Source: Nocardioides sp. | GTDB taxonomy: Bacteria > Actinomycetota > Actinomycetes > Propionibacteriales > Nocardioidaceae | Length of the DNA: 64,000 nucleotides | Direction: 5' to 3' | Assembly: GCA_020636915.1 (NCBI GenBank) | Contig: JACJWV010000007.1 | Coordinates: 62,001 to 126,000 of the forward strand | Part shown: one piece after another, positions 24,694-34,099 of the stretch | How the letters are laid out: every line of letters starts with the position of its first letter | Numbering within the stretch: the stretch's first letter is position 1 | Made by a program: the position numbers and the translations under genes | The notes under the pieces: generated by a model | Databases searched by the model: none | What the model was told of the DNA's origin: nothing | The model's input: the letters and a program-made list of their open reading frames with translations, nothing else

Positions 24694-26685
24694 CTAGACC
24701 ACGGAGAGCGGCAGCAGCTGTTGGCCGGTGGGGCCGATCTGGATCTCGGTGCCCATCTCCGGGCAGACCCCGCAGTCGTAACAGGGGGTCCAGCGGCAGT
24801 CCTCGACCTCGACGTCTGCTCCGTCGGCGACCGCGAGGGCGTCCTCCCAGTCGGCCCACAGCCAGTCCTTGTCCAGCCCGGAGTCGAGGTGGTCCCAGGG
24901 GAGCACCTCGCCGTACTCGCGTTCGCGGGTGGTGTACCAGTCGAGGTCGACCCCGCGCTGCTCCTCGGGCAGGGCGCCGAGAGCGGCCTCGGCGCACGTG
25001 ACCCAGCGGTCGTACGAGAAGTGCTCGCTCCAACCGTCGAAGCGGCCGCCGTCGCGCCAGACCGCCTCGATGACCCGGCCGACGCGCCGGTCACCGCGGG
25101 ACAGCAGGCCCTCGATCGCGCCGGGCTTGCCGTCGTGGTAGCGGAAGCCGATCGCGCGGCCGTAGCGCTTGTCCTCGCGCACGACCTCGCGCAGCCGGCG
25201 CAGCCGCTCGTCGGTGGTCTCGTGGTCGAGCTGGGCGGCCCACTGGAAGGGGGTGTGCGGCTTCGGCACGAACCCGCCGATCGAGACCGTGCAGCGGATG
25301 TCGTTGCGCCCGGAGACCTCACGGCCCTTGGCGATCACCTGCTTGGCGAGGTCCGCGATCGCGAGGACGTCCTCGTCGGTCTCCGTCGGCAGGCCACACA
25401 TGAAGTAGAGCTTCACTTGCCGCCACCCGTGGGAGTACGCCGTCGCCACGGTGCGGATCAGGTCCTCCTCGGTCACCATCTTGTTGATGACCTTGCGCAT
25501 CCGCTCGCTGCCGCCCTCGGGGGCGAACGTCAGGCCCGAGCGGCGCCCGTTGCGGGAGAACTCGTTGGCCAAGGTGATGTTGAAGGCGTCCACGCGGGTC
25601 GACGGCAGCGACAGCGAGACGTTCGAGCCGTCGTAGCGGTCGGCCAGGCCGCTGGCGATGTCGCCGATCTCGGTGTGGTCGGCGCTCGAGAGCGAGAGCA
25701 GCCCGACCTCCTCGAAGCCGGACTTCCGGATCCCGTTCTCGACCATGTCGCCGATGGTCCCGATGGACCGCTCGCGCACCGGGCGGGTGATCATGCCGGC
25801 CTGGCAGAACCGGCAGCCCCGGGTGCAGCCGCGGAAGATCTCCACGGAGAAGCGCTCGTGGACCGTCTCCGCGAGCGGGACCAGCGGCTTGGCGGGGTAG
25901 GGCCAGGCGTCGAGGTCCATCAGCGTGTGCTTGCGCACCCGGAACGGGATGCCGGGACGGTTGGGCGCGACCGCCTCGATCGCCCCGTCCCCGGCGTAGG
26001 TGACGTCGTAGAAGCGCGGGACGTAGACGCTGCCGCTCACCGCCAGCCGACGCAGCAGCTCCTCGCGACCGCCCGGCCGACCGGCCGCCTTCCACTCCCG
26101 GACCACCTCGGAGATGGCCAGCACGATCTCCTCGCCGTCGCCGAGCACCGCGGCGTCGACGAAGTCGGCGATCGGCTCGGGGTTGAACGCCGCGTGCCCG
26201 CCGGCGATGACGAACGGGTCGTCCTCGGTGCGGTCGAGCGCGTGCAGCGGGATGCCCGCGAGGTCGAGCGCGTTGAGCAGGTTGGTGTACCCGAGCTCGG
26301 TGGAGAAGCTGATGCCGAACACGTCGAACGCCCGCACCGGCCGGTGCGCGTCGACGGTGAACTGCGGGATCGGGCCGAGGTCGTCGCCCTCGCGCATCAC
26401 CCGCTCCATGTCGGGCCACACCGCGTAGGTGCGCTCGGCGAGGATCCAGTCGCGCTCGTTGAGCACCTCGTAGAGGATCTGCACACCCTGGTTGGGCAGG
26501 CCGACCTCGTAGGCGTCGGGGTACATCAGCGCCCACCGCACCGTCTCGCCCTCGGGGGCGCAGTCCCAGTCCTTGATCGTCGAGTTCAGCTCGCCGCCGA
26601 CGTACTGGATCGGCTTGGACACCGACGGGAGCCGCGGCTCGAGCCGGGGGAAGAGCGAGTCGGGAGCGCTCCGGGGCGCGGACAT
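24694..26685 (-). CDS. TIGR03960-family B12-binding-like radical SAM protein
   Basis: A 663-residue radical SAM protein of the YgiQ/TIGR03960 type. The N-terminal part resembles a B12-binding fold (WALMYPDAYEVGLPNQG), followed by the 4Fe-4S motif FRGCTRGCRFCQAG (CxxxCxxC) near residue 293 and a C-terminal CYDCGVCPE cysteine cluster. The family always associates with DUF2344 and rne, and its product is unknown. Here it heads the former cluster. It is divergent from a DUF4188 gene with 112 bp between. Confidence 0.93.
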   Translation of the reverse strand: MSAPRSAPDSLFPRLEPRLPSVSKPIQYVGGELNSTIKDWDCAPEGETVRWALMYPDAYEVGLPNQGVQILYEVLNERDWILAERTYAVWPDMERVMREGDDLGPIPQFTVDAHRPVRAFDVFGISFSTELGYTNLLNALDLAGIPLHALDRTEDDPFVIAGGHAAFNPEPIADFVDAAVLGDGEEIVLAISEVVREWKAAGRPGGREELLRRLAVSGSVYVPRFYDVTYAGDGAIEAVAPNRPGIPFRVRKHTLMDLDAWPYPAKPLVPLAETVHERFSVEIFRGCTRGCRFCQAGMITRPVRERSIGTIGDMVENGIRKSGFEEVGLLSLSSADHTEIGDIASGLADRYDGSNVSLSLPSTRVDAFNITLANEFSRNGRRSGLTFAPEGGSERMRKVINKMVTEEDLIRTVATAYSHGWRQVKLYFMCGLPTETDEDVLAIADLAKQVIAKGREVSGRNDIRCTVSIGGFVPKPHTPFQWAAQLDHETTDERLRRLREVVREDKRYGRAIGFRYHDGKPGAIEGLLSRGDRRVGRVIEAVWRDGGRFDGWSEHFSYDRWVTCAEAALGALPEEQRGVDLDWYTTREREYGEVLPWDHLDSGLDKDWLWADWEDALAVADGADVEVEDCRWTPCYDCGVCPEMGTEIQIGPTGQQLLPLSVV

Positions 26686-26797
26686 GCACGGACCTCACGA
26701 GACGGGGGCGGGGAAGGACCAGCGTACGCCGGGGGCGCGCGGGGCCGCGAACCCTCGACCCCTTGCGGGGCGACGTCCACAGGCGGACGATGCGGCC

Positions 26798-27277
26798 ATG
26801 GCGGACGTCAAGCAGGGACGCTGGTCGGCCACCGTCGACGGCGACTTCGTCGTGTTCCTCATCGGGGCGCGGCTGGACTGGCGGCACCCGATCCGGTCGT
26901 TCCGGGACCTCGGCGGCATCAAGGGGATGCCGTACCTGCTCAAGCACCTCAGCGAGCGACCCGAGAGCGGACTGCTCGGCTACGAGACCTACGGGCTCAC
27001 GATGAACGTGCAGTACTGGCGGTCCTTCGAGGACCTCGAGCGGTTCGCGCGGGCCGAGGACCAGCCGCACCGCCCGCTGTGGCGAGGCTACTGGAAGCGG
27101 GTGGGACAGGACCCGCGCTCGGGCATCTGGCACGAGACGTTCCTGGTGCGCGCCGGGGAGTACGAGGCGGTCTACGGCAACATGCCGCCGCACGGGCTCG
27201 GGGCCGCGGCCGGCCTGGTCAGCCTGCGGGAGGACTCCTCGGCCCGCGGTCGGCTCAAGCGCGCGACCGGTCCCTAG
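26798..27277 (+). CDS. DUF4188 family protein (monooxygenase-like)
   Basis: The 159-residue protein fits DUF4188: WSATVDGDFVVFLIGARLD, GYETYGLTMNVQYWRSFEDL and ETFLVRAGEYEAVYGNMPP. The fold is probably a ferredoxin-like antibiotic-biosynthesis-monooxygenase dimer; the substrate is unknown. The ATG is 26798-26800. The last 4 nt overlap the convergent MFS gene. Confidence 0.85.
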   Translation: MADVKQGRWSATVDGDFVVFLIGARLDWRHPIRSFRDLGGIKGMPYLLKHLSERPESGLLGYETYGLTMNVQYWRSFEDLERFARAEDQPHRPLWRGYWKRVGQDPRSGIWHETFLVRAGEYEAVYGNMPPHGLGAAAGLVSLREDSSARGRLKRATGP

Positions 27278-29010
27278 ACGGGCGGCTCCTGGGCCTGCTG
27301 GACGGCGACCCGAGCGGAGGTGGCGCGCAGCTCGACGCGCGGCAGGAGCAGCAGGATCAGGAACGCGAGCACGCCCACCGCGGCCGCGAGCAGGAACACC
27401 AGGTCCATCGACGTCGCGAAGCCCACCTTGAACGGGTGGGCGAGCACCGGGTGCATCTGGTCGATGATCGAGGAGTCGTCCTGCACCTGGGCGAGCACGC
27501 CACCGTCGGGCGAGGGATGGGCCAGCTCGGTGATGACCGCCTTGTCCAGCGGGTTGGCGAGCACCTGCGGATCGGTGACGGTCTGCTGCCACTGCTCGGT
27601 CTGCGCGTCGACGCGGATCGCGTCGGCGATGTTGCCGCCGACGCTGCTGAAGAGCACGGACAGGAAGATCGCGACGCCGAGGGTGCCGCCGATCTGCCGG
27701 AAGAACGTGGCCGAGCTCGTCGCGACGCCGATCTCGGTGGGCGGAACCGCGCTCTGCACGATCAGCAGCAGCGGCTGCATGCAGTTGCCGAGGCCGATGC
27801 CGAGCACGAACATCGCGCCGCTGACCCAGACCAGCGCCGTGTCGGCACCGCACAGGGACAGCAGCGCCAGGCCGGCGACCATGAGGGCCGACCCGAGGAT
27901 CGGGAACATCCGGACATGACCGGTGCGGGAGATGATCTGGCCGGAGCCGATCGAGGACGTCATCATCCCGACCACCATCGGGAGCATCAGCAGGCCGGAC
28001 TCGGTGGGCGACGCCCCGTGCACGATCTGCATGTAGAGCGGGAGCAGCATGATCCCCCCGAACATGGCCATGCCGACGATGACGCTCGCCGCGATCGTCA
28101 CCGCGGCCGCTCGGATCCGGAAGATCCGCAACGGGATCAGGGCCGCGCTGCCCATCAGGTGCTCGGCGACCACGAACGCGACCAGCCCGATCCCACCGAC
28201 GACGAAGCAGGCCACGCTGCGTGGCGAGTCCCAGCCCCACTGGTAGCCCTGCTCGGCGACGGTGAGCAGCGGCACCAGGGCGACGACGAGGGCGGCCGCC
28301 CCCCACCAGTCGACCCGGATCCGGGACCGGTCCAGGGCCGAGACCGGGTGGACGTGGAGCGTGGCCTGGACGACGAGGAGCGCGGCGATGCCGATCGGCA
28401 CGTTGACCAGGAAGACCCAGCGCCAGCCGGCGATGCCGAGGATGGTCGCCTGCCCCGCGAAGAAGCCGCCGATCAGCGGCCCGAGCACGCTGGAGGTGCC
28501 GAACATGGCCATGAAGTAGCCGCTGTAGCGGGCCCGCTCGCGCGGCGACACGATGTCGCCGATGATCGCCAGCACCAGGGTGAACAGGCCGCCCGCGCCG
28601 ATCCCCTGGATCGCCCGGAACGCGGCGAGCTGGTACATCGAGTTCGCGAACGAGCAGAGCGCCGACCCGACGACGAAGACCGTGATCGCGAACATGAACA
28701 GCTTCTTGCGACCGTAGAGGTCCCCGAGCTTGCCGTAGATGGGGGTGGTGATGGTGGCCGTGATGAGGTACGCCGTCGTCACCCAGGCCTGGACCGACAG
28801 CCCGTGGAGGTCGTCGGCGATGGTGCGGATCGACGTGCTGACGATCGTCTGGTCCAGGGCGCCGAGGAACATGCCGAGCATCAGCCCGGAGAGGATGGTC
28901 AGCACCTGGCGGTGCGTGTACTCCCCCGACGGACCGCCCGAGGGACCCGCGCCAGCGAGGTCCTGGCCGCTCGGGTCCGCGGCCGCTGCCGGCGTCGCGT
29001 TCTCGCTCAT
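27274..29010 (-). CDS. DHA2-family MFS multidrug exporter (14 TM)
   Basis: A 578-residue DHA2 (EmrB/QacA) exporter: LDQTIVSTSIRTIADDL in TM1, KLGDLYGRKKLF motif A and about 14 spans. An extracytoplasmic loop of about 90 residues (DAIRVDAQTEQW to AHPFKVG) lies before the last span, as in many actinobacterial members. A TAGGCT box 8 nt before the ATG and an overlapping palindrome suggest a leaderless, repressed promoter, but no regulator gene is adjacent. Drug substrate unknown. Confidence 0.92.
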   Translation of the reverse strand: MSENATPAAAADPSGQDLAGAGPSGGPSGEYTHRQVLTILSGLMLGMFLGALDQTIVSTSIRTIADDLHGLSVQAWVTTAYLITATITTPIYGKLGDLYGRKKLFMFAITVFVVGSALCSFANSMYQLAAFRAIQGIGAGGLFTLVLAIIGDIVSPRERARYSGYFMAMFGTSSVLGPLIGGFFAGQATILGIAGWRWVFLVNVPIGIAALLVVQATLHVHPVSALDRSRIRVDWWGAAALVVALVPLLTVAEQGYQWGWDSPRSVACFVVGGIGLVAFVVAEHLMGSAALIPLRIFRIRAAAVTIAASVIVGMAMFGGIMLLPLYMQIVHGASPTESGLLMLPMVVGMMTSSIGSGQIISRTGHVRMFPILGSALMVAGLALLSLCGADTALVWVSGAMFVLGIGLGNCMQPLLLIVQSAVPPTEIGVATSSATFFRQIGGTLGVAIFLSVLFSSVGGNIADAIRVDAQTEQWQQTVTDPQVLANPLDKAVITELAHPSPDGGVLAQVQDDSSIIDQMHPVLAHPFKVGFATSMDLVFLLAAAVGVLAFLILLLLPRVELRATSARVAVQQAQEPPV

Positions 29011-29018
29011 CGTCGACC

Positions 29019-29035
29019 AGCCTAGAACCTGTTCT
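29019..29035 (-). promoter_or_regulatory. DHA2 exporter promoter overlapped by TAGAAC-CT-GTTCT operator
   Basis: On the minus strand TAGGCT (29019-29024) is a good -10 box ending 8 nt before the ATG at 29010. The palindrome AGAAC-CT-GTTCT occupies 29024-29035, so it touches the -10 box and covers the spacer. The shape TnnAACnnGTTnnA is that of KstR/TetR-type operators. A repressor bound here would block RNA polymerase. Confidence 0.6.
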
Positions 29036-29087
29036 CATGAGTCGTGCGGCGGGGCGACGGCGCCGGTCCGCTCCGTAGGGTTCCCCC

Positions 29088-30242
29088 ATGACCCGGCGCC
29101 GCCCGTCCTGGACGACCCTCGCCCCCGTCGCGGCCCTGGTCGTGCTGGTCCTCGCCTGGGGCCACCACCCCGGGACCGTGGCGGCGGTCGCGATCGGGGT
29201 GTTCCTCGTCGGCGCCGTGCTCTCGGCCGTCCACCACGCCGAGGTCGTCGCCCACAAGGTCGGTGAGCCGTTCGGCTCGCTCCTCCTCGCCGCGGCGGTC
29301 ACCGTCATCGAGGTGGCGCTCATCGTCACCTTGATGGTGAGTGGCAGCGGCGAGACGGCGACGCTGGCCCGCGACACCGTGTTCGCTGCCGTGATGATCA
29401 CGCTGAACGGGATCGCCGGCCTGTCGCTGCTGGTGGCGGCGACCCGCTACCGGATGGCGGTCTTCAACCCCGAGGGCTCGGGGTCGGCCCTGATGACGGT
29501 CGTCGTGCTCGCCACGCTGACGCTGGTGCTCCCCCGCTTCACGACCAGCTCGCCCGGACCCGAGTTCTCCTCCGGCCAGCTCGCCTTCGCCGCGACCGCC
29601 TCCCTCGTGCTCTACGGGCTGTTCGTGTTCACCCAGACCGTGCGGCACCGCGACTTCTTCCTGCCGGTCGCGACCGGCGCGGGCACGACCGCGGTCACCC
29701 GGACGGCCATCCCCGACAGCCCCGTCGACAGCCCCGTCGACAGCCCCGTCGACGAGGACGGCGACGGCCATGCCGACCCGCCGAGCACGCGGGCGGCGGT
29801 CGCCAGCCTCGTGCTGCTGCTCCTCGGCCTGGTCGCGGTGGTCGGGCTCGCGAAGGTGGAGTCCTACCCGATCGAGGACGCGGTGGAGGCGATCGGCTTC
29901 CCCGGCGGGTTCGTCGGCGTGGTGATCGCCCTGCTCGTCCTGCTGCCCGAGTCGATCGCGGCCGCCCGGGCGGCCGCGCGCAACCGGGCACAGATCAGCC
30001 TCAACCTCGCCTACGGATCGGCGATGGCCAGCATCGGGCTGACGATCCCGGCCATCGCGGTGGCGTCGATCTGGCTGGACGGCCCGCTCGTGCTCGGCCT
30101 GGAGCCGACGCAGATGGTGCTGCTGCTGGTGACCGTCGTCGCCGCCGTCCTCACGGTGGTGCCGGGACGGTCGAAGTCGCTCCAGGGCTGGGTCCACCTG
30201 GTGCTGCTGGCGGCGTTCGTCTTCCTCGCCATCAGCCCCTGA
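29088..30242 (+). CDS. Ca2+/H+ antiporter of the CaCA superfamily (ChaA-like)
   Basis: A 384-residue membrane protein with the two alpha repeats of CaCA exchangers: EPFGSLLLAAAVTVIEVALI (conserved acidic residue in TM) and LLPESIAAARAAARNRAQIS, about 11 spans. It exports Ca2+ (and perhaps Na+/K+) against protons. The central cytoplasmic loop holds DSPVDSPVDSPVDEDGDG, encoded by a 12-bp unit repeated three times at 29715-29750; an acidic loop like this may bind cations. Last 11 nt overlap rodA. Confidence 0.9.
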   Translation: MTRRRPSWTTLAPVAALVVLVLAWGHHPGTVAAVAIGVFLVGAVLSAVHHAEVVAHKVGEPFGSLLLAAAVTVIEVALIVTLMVSGSGETATLARDTVFAAVMITLNGIAGLSLLVAATRYRMAVFNPEGSGSALMTVVVLATLTLVLPRFTTSSPGPEFSSGQLAFAATASLVLYGLFVFTQTVRHRDFFLPVATGAGTTAVTRTAIPDSPVDSPVDSPVDEDGDGHADPPSTRAAVASLVLLLLGLVAVVGLAKVESYPIEDAVEAIGFPGGFVGVVIALLVLLPESIAAARAAARNRAQISLNLAYGSAMASIGLTIPAIAVASIWLDGPLVLGLEPTQMVLLLVTVVAAVLTVVPGRSKSLQGWVHLVLLAAFVFLAISP

Positions 30243-31443
30243 CGCCAGCCCGGACCGGGACGCGGGCGGGCGACACGAACCGGTTCGGGACCGTGGCCCG
30301 GGTGCGGAGGTGGACGTTCTGCAGCAACCCGACGGCGAGCAGGCCCGCGAACATCGAGCTGCCGCCGTACGACACGAACGGCAGCGGGACCCCGGTGACG
30401 GGCATGATCCCCAGGCACATGCCGATGTTCTGGAACGCCTGGAAACCGAACCAGCAGGCGATCCCGGCGGCGGCGAGGCGGCCGAAGACGTCGTCGCTGT
30501 TGACCGCGATCCGCAGGGCCCGCCAGATCACCACCGCCAGCAGTGCGATGAGGACGCCGGCCCCGACCAGCCCGAGCTCCTCGCCCGCGACCGTGAACAC
30601 GAAGTCGGTGTGCTGCTCGGGCACGAAGCCCGATCGGGTCTGCGAGCCGTCGAACAGCCCCTGCCCGAACAGGCCGCCGTTGCCGATCGCGATCCGCGCC
30701 TGCTCGACGTTGTAGCCGGCTCCACGCGGGTCGAGGTCGGGATTGGTGAAGGCCATGAACCGGTCGATCTGGTACTGCTTCAAGAACCCGGCGGCGATCG
30801 CCGCGGCCGCGGCCGTGAGGCCGCCCGCGGCCAACAGCGCCAACCAGCGCCGGGGAGCGCCGGACACCGCGATCACCCCGAAGACGGTGGCCGAGAGCAC
30901 CAGCATGGTGCCGAGGTCGGGCTGGAGCATGATCAGTGCGGCCGGGGCGCCGGCGATGACCAGCATGCCGAGCACGTCGCCCATGCTGCCCTTCCGGCCG
31001 GCGCCGCCCGCCGAGCCGCCGGCGCGGCGGACCTCGGCACGCTCGGCGACCCACAAGGCCATGCCGATGACGACGGCGAGCTTGGCGAACTCCGACGGCT
31101 GGATCGACATCCCGCCGAGCTGCAGCCAGGAGCGCGACCCGTTCACGGTGGAACCGGCCGTGAGCACCATCACCAGCCCGCCGATCGACGCGAGGTAGAC
31201 CAGCGGCGCGACGATGCGGACCCAGCGGTGGTCGGTCGCGGTGACGACCACCATGAGCACGACCCCGATCGCGACGTTGACCAGCTGCTTCTTCAGGTAC
31301 GCCGTCGGGTCGGCGCCGGTGAGGTCCTCGCGGTGGCTGGTGGCCGACCAGACCAGGAGCGTGCCGAGCGCGACCAGGGCGAGCACCGCGAGCAGCAACA
31401 CCCAGTCGACCCGGGGCGGGGCCAGGCGGGGGGTCCGGACCAC
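30232..31443 (-). CDS. rodA: Peptidoglycan glycosyltransferase RodA (SEDS family)
   Basis: A 403-residue SEDS protein with about 10 spans, including GSRSWLQLGGMSIQPSEFAK, QPDLGTMLV and the C-terminal PFVSYGGSSM motif. RodA polymerises glycan strands with PBP2 in lateral wall growth. GTG start, one base after the PBP2 stop, so the two are translationally linked. The mreBCD-PBP2-rodA order is the canonical elongasome operon. The loop after the second third has an Arg/Gly-rich AERAEVRRAGGSAGGAGRKG segment. Confidence 0.95.
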   Translation of the reverse strand: MVRTPRLAPPRVDWVLLLAVLALVALGTLLVWSATSHREDLTGADPTAYLKKQLVNVAIGVVLMVVVTATDHRWVRIVAPLVYLASIGGLVMVLTAGSTVNGSRSWLQLGGMSIQPSEFAKLAVVIGMALWVAERAEVRRAGGSAGGAGRKGSMGDVLGMLVIAGAPAALIMLQPDLGTMLVLSATVFGVIAVSGAPRRWLALLAAGGLTAAAAAIAAGFLKQYQIDRFMAFTNPDLDPRGAGYNVEQARIAIGNGGLFGQGLFDGSQTRSGFVPEQHTDFVFTVAGEELGLVGAGVLIALLAVVIWRALRIAVNSDDVFGRLAAAGIACWFGFQAFQNIGMCLGIMPVTGVPLPFVSYGGSSMFAGLLAVGLLQNVHLRTRATVPNRFVSPARVPVRAGVRG

Positions 31444-31444
31444 G

Positions 31445-33559
31445 TCAGTCCTCCTTCTCGGTCTCGCGCGCCGGCGGCAGGATCGAGCCGTCCTTCATGA
31501 AGACCGGCAGCCCCGGGGGCGGCGTGGTCCCGGGGATCGCCGCCTTCGTGGGACGCACGTCCATCCCGTCGATGCCGTACAGCGCCTCCCAGATGGCCCG
31601 GACGGCCGGTCCCGAGGTGCCGGAGCCGGTGCCGGCCTGGCTGACCATCATCACCACGACGTAGTCCTCGTCGTACGACGCCACCCAGGAGGTCGACTGC
31701 TTGCCGTAGACCTCGGCGGAACCCGTCTTGCCCCGGATCTTGACCCGGTCGAGCGGGAAGCCGCCGAACCGCCAGGCCAGGGTGCCGACCTTCGGGGTGC
31801 CCTGCAGCGCGGTGTCCACGTACTTCAGGCTCGCGGGCGAGGCGTCGACCTTGCCGACCGGCTGGGGCGCGAACCGCTTGAGCACCGTGCCCTCGGGGCT
31901 GACGATCGCCTTGGCGACGCGGGGGGCGTAGAGCGTGCCGCCGTTGGAGAGCGCGGCATACGCGCGGGCCAGCTGCAGCGGCGTCACCATGGTGTCGCCC
32001 TGGCCGATCGAGAAGTTCACGGCGTCGCCGGCGCGGTAGTAGCTGCCCTCGAGGCAGAACTCGTGCGCGAAGAGCTTCAGAAACGGCGAGGGCGCCGTGC
32101 CCTTCGCGTCCATCCGGCAGTAGTAGCCCTTCATGGCCCGCCAGTACTCCAGCTTCCAGTGGCGATCGGCGATCCGGCCGCTCGCCTCGCCGGGCAGGTC
32201 GATCCCGGTCTCGCTCCCGAAGCCGAAGTCCTTCGCCTCGGTCACCAGCGGGTCCTTGGCGTCGACGTCCTGTTCGTCCGAGCCGAACTTCTGCCAGAAG
32301 TGCAGGCCGACGCGGTAGAAGAAGGTGTCACAGGACAGCTGCAGCGCCTGGGCGAAGGTGATCGACCCGTAGGACGCCGACTCGTAGTTCTTGAACCAGC
32401 GGTTGCCGACCTGGAGGCCCGAGGAGCAGTCCAGGCGGGTGTCGGGCGAGAAGCCGTTGTTGAGCGCACCGACGGTCATGATCGGCTTCCAGGTCGATCC
32501 CGGCGCGAACTGGCCCTGGGTCGCGCGCCCCAGCAGCGGGTTGCCGGCCTGCGCGGAGTAGAGGCGGGCCAGCTGCTTCTTGGTGATGCCCCCCACCCAC
32601 ACGCCGGGGTCGTACGTCGGCTGGCTGGCCATCGCGACGATCCGGCCGGTCCTGGCCTCCATGACGACGACCGCGCCGGAGTCGGCCACGTAGTTCTTGT
32701 GCGTGACCTCGTCGTAGGTCGCCCGAGCGGTCTTGATCGCGAGGGCCAGCTGGCGCTCGACCACGCTCTGGACCTTGGCGTCGATCGTGGTGACGAGGGT
32801 GTCCCCCGGCTGGCCCTGGACCTCGCTGTCGTCACCGAGGACGCGGCCCATCGAGTCGACCGCGACGCTCTTGTAGCCGGGCATCCCCCGCAACCAGCGG
32901 TCGTACTCCTTCTCGACGCCCGCGCGCCCGACCGAGGACGCGCCGTTCACCGACCGGTCGCCGTCGCGCTGCGCCTTGTCGTACTCCGCCTCGGTGATCG
33001 GGCTGAGGTAGCCGAGCACGTGGGCGAGGTTGATGCCGAACGGGCGCGGGTAGGAGCGCACGCTCTGCTGCTCGGCGAGCACGCCGGGGTAGTCCTCCGG
33101 CTGCTCGAGCACGCGCAGGGCGACCGACTGGTCGACGTCGGTGGCGATCGGGACCGGCTGGTAGGGCGACCCGTTCCAGCAGACCCCCGAGACGCTGCCG
33201 GTCTCCCCGCAGGTCACCAGCTTCTTGCGGATCGTGGCGGCCGGCACGCCGACCACGCCCGCGACCCGCTCCAGCAGCAGCTCCTCCTGGTGGTCGGTCA
33301 TCTTGCCCAGCACGGTGCGGTCGACGGACACGACCCACGACGTCCGGTTGGCCACGAGGGGTCGGCCCATGTCGTCGACGATGAGCCCGCGCTGCGGCTG
33401 GACGACGATGTCACGCACCGACTGCGAGGCGGCCTGCGCGTGGTACTCGTCGCCCCCGACGACCTGCAGGTAGTAGAGGCGCGCGAACAGCGTCGCGAAC
33501 AGCGAGAACACCAGCGCCTGGATGACGATCAGCCGGAGCCGGCCGGAGCGGGTTGCCAT
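31445..33559 (-). CDS. mrdA: Penicillin-binding protein 2 (class B transpeptidase, MrdA)
   Basis: A 704-residue class B PBP: one N-terminal span (LRLIVIQALVFSLFATLFAR), PBP dimerisation domain with RGLIVDDMGRPLVAN, then transpeptidase motifs STWK (Ser nucleophile), SCD and KTGS. It crosslinks peptidoglycan with RodA. Two starts compete: ATG 33559 (MATRSGRLRL) and ATG 33574 (2 nt after the mreD stop). Neither has a good ribosome site; I favour 33559 because GGGGA lies about 8 nt before it. Confidence 0.95.
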   Translation of the reverse strand: MATRSGRLRLIVIQALVFSLFATLFARLYYLQVVGGDEYHAQAASQSVRDIVVQPQRGLIVDDMGRPLVANRTSWVVSVDRTVLGKMTDHQEELLLERVAGVVGVPAATIRKKLVTCGETGSVSGVCWNGSPYQPVPIATDVDQSVALRVLEQPEDYPGVLAEQQSVRSYPRPFGINLAHVLGYLSPITEAEYDKAQRDGDRSVNGASSVGRAGVEKEYDRWLRGMPGYKSVAVDSMGRVLGDDSEVQGQPGDTLVTTIDAKVQSVVERQLALAIKTARATYDEVTHKNYVADSGAVVVMEARTGRIVAMASQPTYDPGVWVGGITKKQLARLYSAQAGNPLLGRATQGQFAPGSTWKPIMTVGALNNGFSPDTRLDCSSGLQVGNRWFKNYESASYGSITFAQALQLSCDTFFYRVGLHFWQKFGSDEQDVDAKDPLVTEAKDFGFGSETGIDLPGEASGRIADRHWKLEYWRAMKGYYCRMDAKGTAPSPFLKLFAHEFCLEGSYYRAGDAVNFSIGQGDTMVTPLQLARAYAALSNGGTLYAPRVAKAIVSPEGTVLKRFAPQPVGKVDASPASLKYVDTALQGTPKVGTLAWRFGGFPLDRVKIRGKTGSAEVYGKQSTSWVASYDEDYVVVMMVSQAGTGSGTSGPAVRAIWEALYGIDGMDVRPTKAAIPGTTPPPGLPVFMKDGSILPPARETEKED

Positions 33560-33576
33560 CCCTCGAATCCCCATCC

Positions 33577-34092
33577 CTAGGCCAGCGAGGGTTCGAGGCG
33601 GCGGAAGAGCGTCATCACCGGCGGCAGCACGATCGGGGTCAGCAGCACGTCCCAGGCCATGGCCACGGCGATCACCTGGAGCAGCTCGGGGATCGCGACC
33701 GGGTCGCCGAGGACGACGCCGGTCAGCGCGAAGACGGAGGTGCCGACGAAGGACGACGCGGCCACCGTGGCGACGACGGTCGTCGCCGACAGCCGCGTGT
33801 CGTGGCGACCACCCTGCCGCACCTGACCCGCGACGTACCCGACGATGACCAGGGCGAGCGCCCACCGGCCGGCCAGGTGGTCGGCGGGCGGCGCGAGGTC
33901 GAGGGCGACGCCGGCGACGAAACCGAGGACCGCAGCGAACTGCGGGCCGCGGGTGAGCGCGGCACCGACCACCACGAGCAGGCAGAGGTTGGGCACGATG
34001 CCGTGCCAGGCCAGGTGCGGGAAGAGGGAGACCTGCAGCACCAGCGCGACCGACACGGCGGCGAAGGCGACCAGGGCGCGGATCCAGCTCAT
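33577..34092 (-). CDS. mreD: Rod shape-determining protein MreD
   Basis: A 171-residue protein with five to six hydrophobic spans and the MreD-type helix pattern (VPNLCLLVVVGAALTRGPQF; GRWALALVIVGYVAG). MreD links MreC and the wall synthases at the membrane. Start ATG 34090-34092 lies 7 nt after the mreC stop. The tail FRRLEPSLA ends next to the PBP2 start. Confidence 0.92.
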   Translation of the reverse strand: MSWIRALVAFAAVSVALVLQVSLFPHLAWHGIVPNLCLLVVVGAALTRGPQFAAVLGFVAGVALDLAPPADHLAGRWALALVIVGYVAGQVRQGGRHDTRLSATTVVATVAASSFVGTSVFALTGVVLGDPVAIPELLQVIAVAMAWDVLLTPIVLPPVMTLFRRLEPSLA

Positions 34093-34099
34093 CGGTGGC

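Noticed and set aside
24598..29025. A 1475-codon open frame on the plus strand opposite the radical SAM and MFS genes
   Set aside because: It is read through antisense of two well-recognised genes, has an Asp/Arg/Gly/Val-rich composition and no domains. Long antisense frames are expected at this GC content.
29715..29750. A CRISPR-like repeat array
   Set aside because: The 12-bp repeats are contiguous, in frame with a membrane protein and have no spacers.
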